Assembly: GCA_046233135.1 (NCBI GenBank)
Contig: JBJXHN010000002.1
Coordinates: 62,001 to 126,000, forward strand
Reading direction: 5' to 3'
Length of the DNA: 64,000 bases
Origin: JBJXHN01 sp046233135
Lineage (GTDB): Bacteria; Pseudomonadota; Alphaproteobacteria; Rhodospirillales; Rhodospirillaceae
Below the pieces are notes generated by a model. The model worked only from the letters and a program-made list of their open reading frames with translations. It did no database searches and was not told the DNA's origin. Shown here piece by piece: positions 57,556-64,000 of the stretch (position 1 is the stretch's first letter; every line of letters starts with the position of its first letter). Position numbers and translations under genes: made by a program.

Positions 57556-59025
57556 TTACAGGCGGCCGGGCATGATGTTCAGGTAGACGTCCTTCAATTC
57601 GCTGTAGACGTCCAGGGCTTCGGTCCCGGGTTCGCGGGTGCCGTTGCCCGAGGCCTTCACGCCACCGAAGGGCATGTGCGGTTCGGAGCCGAAGGTCCCG
57701 CCGTTGACCACCGTAGCCCCGGCCTGGACCTTGTAGGTGAACTGCATGGCCCGGTCGAAGCTGCGGGTATGGATGCAGGCCGTCAAGCCATAGGGCGACC
57801 GGTTGGCCAGCGCCAGGGCCTCGGCGAAATCGGTGACCTTGTAGACGGCGGTCAGCGGGCCGAACAGTTCGGTGCAGGACATCTCGTCGTCCGCGCCCAG
57901 GCCTTCGATGATGGTGGGCTCCAGGTAGAAGCCGTCCTTCAGGTCGGGCGTATCGGCGCGCTTGCCCCCGGCCCGCACGACGGCACCGGCGGCGGTGGCC
58001 CGTTCGATGGCGCCGAGCATGTTGGACAGCTGTCGGCCGTTGATCACCGGACCCAGGTCGCAATCGGGCTCGACACCCATTTTCAGAGCCTTGGCGGCGG
58101 CGACGAACTTTTCCATGAAGGCGTCATAGACCGAATCGAAGACGACGATGCGGCTGCCGGAGGCGCAGCGCTGACCGGCGTTGGAGAAGGCCGACAGGCA
58201 GCTCCACTTGACCGCTTCGTCCAGGTCGGCATCGTCGCACACCACCAGCGGGTTCTTGCCGCCCAGCTCCAGCGAGACCTTCTTCAGGTCGCGACCGGCG
58301 GATTCGGCGATCATGCGGCCGACCCGGGTGGAGCCGGTGAAGCTGATCACCTGAATATCCGACTCCACCAGCGCCTGGCCGGCTTCGGCGCCCAGGCCGT
58401 GGACCACGTTCAGCACGCCCTTGGGCAGGCCCGCTTCCTCGCACACCTTGGCCATGAACCAGGCGGAGATCGGCGTGTCCTCGGCGGCCTTCAGCACCAC
58501 CGCATTGCCGCAGATCAGCGCCGGGAAGACCTTCCAGGCGAAATTCGGGGCGGGGGTGTTGGCGGCGATGATCAGGCCGGCCACGCCGCAGGGCTGGCGC
58601 ACGGTCATGGCGTACTTGTTGGGCACGCCGCTGGTCATGGTTCGGCCGAACAGACGCTGGCCCTCGCCGGCGAAGAAGCGGCCGCACTGGATGGCACCGC
58701 CGGCCTCGCCGAAGGCATCACCGGGGCGCTTGCCGGCTTCCAGGGCGACGATCTCGCCCAGGTCCTTCTGGCGGGCTTCCAGGGCATTGCAGATCTGATG
58801 AAGGATATGGCCGCGCTGCACCGCCGGGGTTTCGGCCCAGGCAGGCTGGGCAGCCTTGGCCGCGGCGACGGCGGCGTCCACGTCTTCCTTGCCTGACCGG
58901 GCGAGCGTGGCGATTTCCTTACCGGTATGCGGGGCCAGGACCTCGACCGTCTGGCCCGACCGGGCCGGAACGTCCTCGCCGGCGATCAGGTTGGGAATCA
59001 GGCTGGGGAAAAGGCTGTGGGCCAT
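57556..59025 (-). CDS. Aldehyde dehydrogenase family protein
   Basis: 489 residues from ATG at 59025 (MAHSLFPSL); the longer frame adds 22 unsupported codons. NAD-binding SFTGSTRVGRMIAE, general-base Glu in SLELGGKNP and nucleophile Cys in NAGQRCASGSRI are intact, so the enzyme should oxidise an aldehyde to an acid. It begins 84 bases after the SDR gene in the NeuB/KdsC/SDR block, which suggests that the substrate is a sugar or sugar-derived aldehyde. Related enzymes act on succinate semialdehyde and lactaldehyde, so specificity is open. Confidence 0.85.
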   Translation of the reverse strand: MAHSLFPSLIPNLIAGEDVPARSGQTVEVLAPHTGKEIATLARSGKEDVDAAVAAAKAAQPAWAETPAVQRGHILHQICNALEARQKDLGEIVALEAGKRPGDAFGEAGGAIQCGRFFAGEGQRLFGRTMTSGVPNKYAMTVRQPCGVAGLIIAANTPAPNFAWKVFPALICGNAVVLKAAEDTPISAWFMAKVCEEAGLPKGVLNVVHGLGAEAGQALVESDIQVISFTGSTRVGRMIAESAGRDLKKVSLELGGKNPLVVCDDADLDEAVKWSCLSAFSNAGQRCASGSRIVVFDSVYDAFMEKFVAAAKALKMGVEPDCDLGPVINGRQLSNMLGAIERATAAGAVVRAGGKRADTPDLKDGFYLEPTIIEGLGADDEMSCTELFGPLTAVYKVTDFAEALALANRSPYGLTACIHTRSFDRAMQFTYKVQAGATVVNGGTFGSEPHMPFGGVKASGNGTREPGTEALDVYSELKDVYLNIMPGRL

Positions 59026-59109
59026 ACCGTCGGTTCTCCATCGGCCAGGGGAAAGCGGGATTCGAAGCGGGCAGGATCTGCGGAAGGACACGGCCGCATC
59101 CGGCGCCGG

Positions 59110-59931
59110 TTACATGGCGGTGAAGCCGCCGTCGATGACCATGTTGGATCCGGTCATATAGGCGGAGGCATCGGACATCAGATAGACCACGGCGCCGTTG
59201 TATTCGCTTTCGTCGGCCATGCGGCCCAGAGGGACCTTGGCGTTGTAGCGGTCCAGGAAGGCTTGTTCCTGGTTATTGAAGACGCCGGCGAAAGTCACCG
59301 TGTTGACCCGGACGCCGCGCCCGCCCCAATAGACTGCCAGGTAGCGGGTCAGGTTATAGAGCGCGGACTTGGAAGCCGAATAGGCCACCGGCTTGAAGAA
59401 CACCTCGCCCCGGTCGCGGCGGTATTGATAGAGGCTCTGGTCCGGCGAAACCATGCCGTAGATGGACGCCACGTTGACGATGGAACCGCGGCCCGCCTCG
59501 GCCATGGCCCCACCCATCACCTGGCAGGCCAGCATGGTGCCCTTGACGTTGACGTCCATCACCCGGTCCCAGCTGTCTTCGGGATAGGTCTCGAAGGGGC
59601 CGTTCTCGCCGGCCGGGGCGTTGGGCGGGGAATCCAGGGCGGCGTTGTTGACGAGGCCGTGGGGCGCTTCCCAGCGGTCGGTGATCGCAGCCAGGGCCTC
59701 ATCCAGGGATGCGCGAGAGGTGATGTCGGCGGCCAGGAACAGCAGGCGGTCACTGGCGGCGGCTTTAGCGCCGTAGCGCTTTTCCACCGCAGCGTCATCG
59801 TTGGTGAGGTCGAGCACGGCCACCTTGGCGCCCCGGGCGTGCAGGCTGGTTGCGAACTGGTGGCCAAGCTGGCCCAGGCCGCCGGTAACCGCGATGACGC
59901 GGCCGGTCAGATCGAACATGTCGCGGGTCAT
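59110..59931 (-). CDS. Short-chain dehydrogenase/reductase
   Basis: 273 residues of a classical SDR. NAD(P)-binding VTGGLGQLGHQFA, NNAALDSP, catalytic Ser in VNVASIYGM and the YSASK Tyr/Lys pair are present. The IYGMVSPDQSLYQYRRDRGE insertion next to the catalytic Ser resembles SDRs in legionaminic and other nonulosonic acid clusters. It starts with a 4-base overlap to the preceding KdsC-like gene, so the two proteins work in the same pathway. It probably oxidises or reduces one hydroxyl of an acidic sugar or its precursor in the cytosol. Confidence 0.85.
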   Translation of the reverse strand: MTRDMFDLTGRVIAVTGGLGQLGHQFATSLHARGAKVAVLDLTNDDAAVEKRYGAKAAASDRLLFLAADITSRASLDEALAAITDRWEAPHGLVNNAALDSPPNAPAGENGPFETYPEDSWDRVMDVNVKGTMLACQVMGGAMAEAGRGSIVNVASIYGMVSPDQSLYQYRRDRGEVFFKPVAYSASKSALYNLTRYLAVYWGGRGVRVNTVTFAGVFNNQEQAFLDRYNAKVPLGRMADESEYNGAVVYLMSDASAYMTGSNMVIDGGFTAM

Positions 59932-60500
59932 GACGCCGCCGTCTCCTGCTGTGCTTGGGTCGCTTTGGTGCGGACTGCGTGCACCATGTCACAGACTTCC
60001 CGCACCGCGCCGTTGCCGCCCAGCCAACGGGTGCGGTAGAGGCCGGCGTCCAGGACGTCGGGATGGGAATCGGCCACCACCATGGGCAGGCCGACCACGC
60101 GCAGGCAGTCCAGATCGTTGATGTCGTTGCCCACGTAGCCCACCTGGTCGAGGGAAAGGCCGCGCGCGGCGACCTCTTCTCGCAGGGCCGCCAGCTTGTC
60201 ATCCAGGCCGTTGCGGGCCTTGATCTTCAGCTTTCTGGCGCGGGCCTGGACCACGGGGTTCTTTTCCGTGGACAGGATCAGGGGTTCGACGCCGGATTCT
60301 TCCAGGCGTCGCAGACCGAACCCGTCGAGGCGGCTGCAGCGCACCGATTCGCGGCCGTCCTCCAGGACATAAACCGCGTTGTCGGTAAACACGCCGTCGA
60401 AATCGAACACCATCAGGCACAGGCGCAGAATGCGGTCCTTCAGGATATCCGCTCCGGCCGTATGTGCAGCCGATCCGCCGACGGGAGGTATGCCGGTCAT
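59928..60500 (-). CDS. KdsC-like HAD phosphatase
   Basis: 190 residues of the C0-type HAD family. FDFDGVFTDN is the catalytic motif I (two Asp), LILSTEKN motif II, K in the GLDDKLAAL region and GNDINDLDCL motif IV. This is the tetrameric phosphatase group of KDO-8-phosphate and of the C-terminal half of some acylneuraminate cytidylyltransferases. Next to a NeuB-like synthase it should remove phosphate from a nonulosonate 9-phosphate or act in a parallel KDO-like path. 34 bases after NeuB. Confidence 0.85.
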   Translation of the reverse strand: MTGIPPVGGSAAHTAGADILKDRILRLCLMVFDFDGVFTDNAVYVLEDGRESVRCSRLDGFGLRRLEESGVEPLILSTEKNPVVQARARKLKIKARNGLDDKLAALREEVAARGLSLDQVGYVGNDINDLDCLRVVGLPMVVADSHPDVLDAGLYRTRWLGGNGAVREVCDMVHAVRTKATQAQQETAAS

Positions 60501-60534
60501 TCCCTTTTTGCCCTTTTCTCCGCTGGCGGTCCGA

Positions 60535-61605
60535 TCAGGCCGCCGTATCCGTCGCTCCGATGGCTTCGAAGGTCAGGTTTTCGTCCTTCTTCAGCGGCTG
60601 GGCCAGGGCCTTGCCGATGAACTCGTCCACGCGATAGGGCGGGATGCCGTCGTTGGGGCACTTGTAGGTGATGTCGGCGGCGGTCAGGACGGTGCCGGCG
60701 GGCAGGTCGCGGGCGGCGACCAGCTTCTTGGCCATCTTGAACAGCGGGGCTTCTTCGCTGGGGAAGGGTCGCTTGATGCCGTCGCCCAGGGACACCCGGG
60801 TGCGTTCCAGGTCGCGGACCACGCGGCGGATGCCGCCCGGTTCCAGCGAGAAGGCCTGGTCCGTGCCTTTCCAGGTGCGGTTCAGGGTGAAGTGCTTTTC
60901 GAAAATCCGCGCACCCAGCATGTAGCCGACTAGCGGCATGGCGATGCCGGCATCATGGGAGGAGAAGCCGATGATGATGTCGGGGAATTCGTTGTAGAAC
61001 GTCTCGATCACCCGCAGGTTCAGCTCTTCGTGGGCCGGCGGGTAGCCCGAGGTGCACTGCATGATGCAGAGGTTCTTGTTGATCGGCATGATGGTTTCGT
61101 AGGCGCGCCGCACGTCGTCCATGGCGCCGCCGCCGGTCGACACGATCATCGGCTTGCCGAAGGACGCCACATACTTCAGCAGCGGCGTGTTGGTCAGATC
61201 GCCCGAGGCGATCTTGTAGGCGGTGATGTCGATGTCTTCCAGGAAGTCCGCCGACGGCATGTCGAAGGCCGTGGAGAAGAAAACGATGCCCAGCTCTTCG
61301 GCGTACTTCTTCAGTTCCAGGTATTCATCGCGCCCGAACTCCAGAAACTCGCGGTGCGCGCCGTAGGTGGGGGCATAGGCGTTTTCGCTGTTGTAGGGGC
61401 TGTTGTACATTTCGTCGGTGAAGAGCGCGTGGTTATCGCGCTTTTGCAGCTTGACCGCATGGGCGCCGTTATCGGCGGCGGCCTTGAACATCTGCTTGCA
61501 CTTCTCCAGCTCACCCTGGTGATTGTGGCCGATTTCGGCGATCACGAAGGATTTGCCGCTGTCCTGATCAATCACGTGGTTGCCGATACGGAATTCGCGC
61601 GCCAT
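60535..61605 (-). CDS. NeuB-like nonulosonic acid synthase
   Basis: 356 residues from ATG at 61605; the frame upstream to 61803 has no similarity. FVIAEIGHNHQGELEKCKQM, VKLQKRDN, YKIASGDLTN, FSSHDAG and EKHFTLNRTWKGTDQAFS are the conserved parts of the NeuB barrel, and a SAF domain closes the protein (AARDLPAGTVLTAADI). It condenses phosphoenolpyruvate with an N-acetylhexosamine (or its phosphate) to a nine-carbon acid. It is the first gene of the block NeuB-KdsC-SDR-aldehyde dehydrogenase. Neither the exact product nor a CMP-transferase is visible in the window. Confidence 0.88.
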   Translation of the reverse strand: MAREFRIGNHVIDQDSGKSFVIAEIGHNHQGELEKCKQMFKAAADNGAHAVKLQKRDNHALFTDEMYNSPYNSENAYAPTYGAHREFLEFGRDEYLELKKYAEELGIVFFSTAFDMPSADFLEDIDITAYKIASGDLTNTPLLKYVASFGKPMIVSTGGGAMDDVRRAYETIMPINKNLCIMQCTSGYPPAHEELNLRVIETFYNEFPDIIIGFSSHDAGIAMPLVGYMLGARIFEKHFTLNRTWKGTDQAFSLEPGGIRRVVRDLERTRVSLGDGIKRPFPSEEAPLFKMAKKLVAARDLPAGTVLTAADITYKCPNDGIPPYRVDEFIGKALAQPLKKDENLTFEAIGATDTAA

Positions 61606-61786
61606 CTCGCTCTCCAACGCTATTGCCTGGGGCTCGCCCCTGGCTTGAAACCGGCGGCAGGCTAGCCGACCGTCCCGCGCAATACAAGCGCCCCGGCGTG
61701 ATAGAGGTGATCGCCGGAACAACCCCCTGTATGGTGCCCTGCCGCCCTGCACCACCCCCCGACCCACCCCTAAGAGAGAAAGTCGG

Positions 61787-62089
61787 ATGAACTGGATTTT
61801 CATTATACTGGCGACACTCGCCGGCCCCCTTGTCGTGGCCCTTGTGGCTGCCCGCCGGGAACGCTCCCCCTTGCGGTGGGGAGGCGGTGTGCTCGCCCTG
61901 ATCAGCTTGTTGCAGATGCCCGTCCAGGTGGTCGCCTGGGCGCAGGGCTATACCGAGATGCTGGGCCTGCCGATCGAAGGGGTGATCGCCCTGTATTCCT
62001 CGCTGGTGCCGGCCGTGCTGCTGGTGCTGGTGCTGCGCCGCCTGCCGCCGGGGTCCGAGGACCCGTTGCCGGAGGACCTGGAAGGGTGA
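61787..62089 (+). CDS. Small membrane protein, hypothetical
   Basis: 100 residues. Three hydrophobic stretches (IFIILATLAGPLVVALVAA at the N-terminus, GGGVLALISLLQMPVQVVA, then IALYSSLVPAVLLVLVL) and an acidic tail (SEDPLPEDLEG). AGAGAGAAAG precedes the ATG. It lies alone on the plus strand, divergent from the NeuB gene and convergent with rfbA across 16 bases. Family not recognised. Confidence 0.6.
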   Translation: MNWIFIILATLAGPLVVALVAARRERSPLRWGGGVLALISLLQMPVQVVAWAQGYTEMLGLPIEGVIALYSSLVPAVLLVLVLRRLPPGSEDPLPEDLEG

Positions 62090-62105
62090 CGGAAGAAGAG
62101 ACGGC

Positions 62106-62975
62106 TCACCCTTCCTTGACGATACCCCGCAGATAGGCGCCATAGCTGGTCTTGGCCAGGGGATGGGCGAGAGCCAGCACATCCTCGGCCGAGATGAAGC
62201 CCAAGCGCCAGGCGATTTCCTCGACACAGGCGATCTTCAGCCCCTGGCGGCGCTCCACGGTGCGGACGAATTCGGCGGCGTCGATCAGGCTTTCGTAGGT
62301 GCCCGTATCCAGCCACGCGAAACCGCGCGCCAGCCGTTCCACCCGCAGGCTGCCGGCCTCCAGGTAGCGGCGGTTGACGTCGGTGATCTCCAGTTCGCCC
62401 CGCGCCGATGGGGTGATGCTGCGGGCGATGTCGACCACCTGGCTGTCGTAGAAGTACAGGCCGGTGACGGCGTAGTTGGATTTCGGCTGGGCTGGCTTTT
62501 CCTCGATGCTCACGGCCGTGCCGTCGCCGTCGAATTCCACGACTCCATAGCGTTCCGGATCGGTAACGCGATAGCCGAAGACGGTCGCGCCGTCGGTCTG
62601 AGCGGCCGCAGTTTGCAACAGGGCCTGGAAGCGGTGGCCGAAGAAGATGTTGTCGCCCAGAATCAGCGCGCAGGGATCATTGCCGACGAAATCGGCACCG
62701 ATTAGAAAGGCTTCGGCCAGGCCATTGGGCTGGGGCTGCGCCGCATAGGCGATGTTCAGCCCCCACTGGCTGCCGTCCTTCAGCAGCGCCTGGAACAGAG
62801 CGGAATCCTGGGGCGTGGTGATGACCAGGATATCGCGGATACCGGCCATCATCAGGGTGGCCAGAGGGTAATAGATCATTGGCTTGTCATAGACCGGCAG
62901 CAGTTGCTTGCTGACCACATAGGTCATGGGATACAGGCGCGTGCCCGACCCCCCGGCCAGGATGATGCCCTTCAT
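62106..62975 (-). CDS. rfbA: Glucose-1-phosphate thymidylyltransferase
   Basis: 289 residues from ATG at 62975; the longer frame is a shadow. KGIILAGGSGTRLYPMTYVV at the N-terminus, SKQLLPVYDKPMIYYPL, LILGDNIFFGH and GELEITDVNRRYLE are the family signature. It activates glucose-1-phosphate with dTTP, the first step to dTDP-L-rhamnose. It overlaps rfbD by 4 bases and is the last gene of the visible rfbB-rfbD-rfbA operon. Confidence 0.96.
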   Translation of the reverse strand: MKGIILAGGSGTRLYPMTYVVSKQLLPVYDKPMIYYPLATLMMAGIRDILVITTPQDSALFQALLKDGSQWGLNIAYAAQPQPNGLAEAFLIGADFVGNDPCALILGDNIFFGHRFQALLQTAAAQTDGATVFGYRVTDPERYGVVEFDGDGTAVSIEEKPAQPKSNYAVTGLYFYDSQVVDIARSITPSARGELEITDVNRRYLEAGSLRVERLARGFAWLDTGTYESLIDAAEFVRTVERRQGLKIACVEEIAWRLGFISAEDVLALAHPLAKTSYGAYLRGIVKEG

Positions 62976-63901
62976 TGCTCTGCCCCTTCCGCGCTTGCGG
63001 GTGCTGCTTGATCCGCCATCAGCTCGGCCAGGACATCGGCCAGATCCTGCCGCCAGTCGGGCTGGGGCAGGCCGAAGGCGCTTTCGAACCGGCGGCAGTC
63101 CAGGATGGAATTGGCCGGCCGTTTTGCCGGTGTCGGATATTCTTCGGTGGCGATCGCCCGCACCGGCGGCTTGCGGCCGGTGACCGGGCTTTGCCCGTCG
63201 ACGACGGCTTCGGCCAGGCCGTGCCAGGTGGTCGCCGGGGCGCCGCAGAAGTGGTAGGTGCCCCACAGATCGTCCCGCCCCTCCACCGTCACGGCCTCGG
63301 CCACCCGGACGATGGCGGCGGCAATCGCGGCGGCGGCGGTGGGGCCGCCGTGCTGATCGACCACCACCCGCAGCGAGTCATGGGTGCCGGCCAGGCGCAG
63401 CATGGTCTTCACGAAGTTGTGCCCGTGGGCGGAAAAGACCCAGGCGGTGCGCAGGATCACGTGGCGGTCCAGGACGGCGCGGATGGCCCGCTCTCCGGCT
63501 TCCTTGCTGGTGCCGTAGACACCGAGCGGGGCGACCGGGTCGTCCTCCGTATAGGGGCCGGCCTTGGTGCCGTCGAAGACATAGTCGGTGGAGATATGCA
63601 GCAGGGGCACGCCGGCTTTGGCGCACGCCGCGGCCATGGCGGCGGGGGCGTCGCGGTTGACCGCCTCAGCCGGTTCCGCGTCCGCTTCCGCCTTGTCCAC
63701 AGCCGTATAGGCCGCAGCATTGACGACGAAAGTCCAGGGGCGCTCGGCGATAGCGGCGGCGATGGCGGCCCGGTCGCCAAGATCCAGGCGGTCGCGCCCC
63801 CGCTGCTCCGGCCGCAGCCCGGCGGGCCAGGCGGCGCGCATCAGCTCCGTTCCCACCTGGCCGGTGCCGAGCACGAGGACGTTGGGAGAAGGATCGGTCA
63901 T
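62972..63901 (-). CDS. rfbD: dTDP-4-dehydrorhamnose reductase
   Basis: 309 residues from ATG at 63901. VLVLGTGQVGTELMRA binds the cofactor, STDYVFDGTK is the family hallmark with the catalytic Thr, and YGTSKEAGER gives the Tyr/Lys pair. It performs the last step of dTDP-L-rhamnose synthesis in the cytosol. It starts five bases after the end of the partial rfbB gene, in the same operon. Confidence 0.95.
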   Translation of the reverse strand: MTDPSPNVLVLGTGQVGTELMRAAWPAGLRPEQRGRDRLDLGDRAAIAAAIAERPWTFVVNAAAYTAVDKAEADAEPAEAVNRDAPAAMAAACAKAGVPLLHISTDYVFDGTKAGPYTEDDPVAPLGVYGTSKEAGERAIRAVLDRHVILRTAWVFSAHGHNFVKTMLRLAGTHDSLRVVVDQHGGPTAAAAIAAAIVRVAEAVTVEGRDDLWGTYHFCGAPATTWHGLAEAVVDGQSPVTGRKPPVRAIATEEYPTPAKRPANSILDCRRFESAFGLPQPDWRQDLADVLAELMADQAAPASAEGAEQ

Positions 63902-63906
63902 AGCGC

Positions 63907-64000
63907 TTATCCTGCTTTCTGGGCCGCCGTCATGGTGCCGAGGCGCTCGCCCCCGTATCCGGCACGCAGGGGCGCCCACCAGGCTTCGTTGTCTAGATAC
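63907..64000 (-). CDS. rfbB: dTDP-glucose 4,6-dehydratase, C-terminal end
   Basis: Only the last 30 codons lie in the window. They read YLDNEAWWAPLRAGYGGERL and end TMTAAQKAG, the usual C-terminus of RfbB (typical form YLDNxxWWxPLR). Position directly before rfbD supports it. The start is beyond the right edge. Confidence 0.85.
   Translation of the reverse strand, partial: YLDNEAWWAPLRAGYGGERLGTMTAAQKAG

Noticed and set aside
57548..58063. Extension of the FkbM fusion frame upstream to 58063
   Set aside because: It lies inside the aldehyde dehydrogenase gene and has no similarity to the FkbM family N-terminus.

Overview
The window is high-GC DNA with alphaproteobacterial gene content, most likely from a member of the Rhodospirillales. 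The reasons are a petABC cytochrome bc1 operon with a twin-arginine Rieske protein, a methionine-salvage cluster ending in a class II aldolase, a TPP-riboswitch-controlled thiC, and large nucleotide-sugar and glycosyltransferase clusters. The genus cannot be fixed from sequence reading alone.

Layout. (1) 1-5.3 kb: surface-polysaccharide genes (end of a GDP-mannose 4,6-dehydratase-like gene, UDP-glucuronate decarboxylase, asparagine synthase, a glycosyltransferase), with two 73-bp direct repeats between the last two. (2) 5.5-36.2 kb: a genomic island beside tRNA-Ser(CGA), opened by a P4-type tyrosine integrase. It carries an AT-rich block of unknown genes (7.0-9.3 kb), conjugation-type genes (9.3-11.3 kb), type I restriction-modification system A on the minus strand (11.4-18.7 kb), remnants of an integrase and a VirD4-like coupling protein (18.7-20.7 kb), type I system B on the plus strand (20.9-27.9 kb), an IS256-type transposase remnant (28.2-28.8 kb), and a third three-gene system (29.0-35.1 kb). 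That third system is an MmeI-like DNA methyltransferase without a visible nuclease motif, a DEAD/DEAH-type helicase and a GIY-YIG nuclease. A decayed methyltransferase with phage-type leader sequence lies at 35.1-36.2 kb. (3) 36.6-47.5 kb: core metabolism (membrane-anchored FMN glutamate-synthase-like protein, polyphosphate kinase 2, thiC, mtnP-mtnA-aldolase, petABC). (4) 47.5-64 kb: trmL, then a glycosyltransferase/TPR/FkbM cluster, a nonulosonate-type sugar module (NeuB-like synthase, KdsC-like phosphatase, SDR, aldehyde dehydrogenase) and dTDP-rhamnose genes running off the right end.

How it works together. Both outer parts serve surface glycan synthesis: nucleotide-sugar enzymes supply donors to at least five glycosyltransferases. 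The island is a defence island. Each type I system keeps its R, M and S subunits in one operon, and each operon ends in an Mrr-family nuclease, so the element carries at least five candidate restriction nucleases. Target-recognition parts of both HsdS proteins and of the MmeI-like enzyme are visibly AT-rich against GC-rich flanks, which suggests exchange of specificity domains. The best candidate for a poorly described system is the methyltransferase-helicase-GIY-YIG operon at 29.0-35.1 kb.
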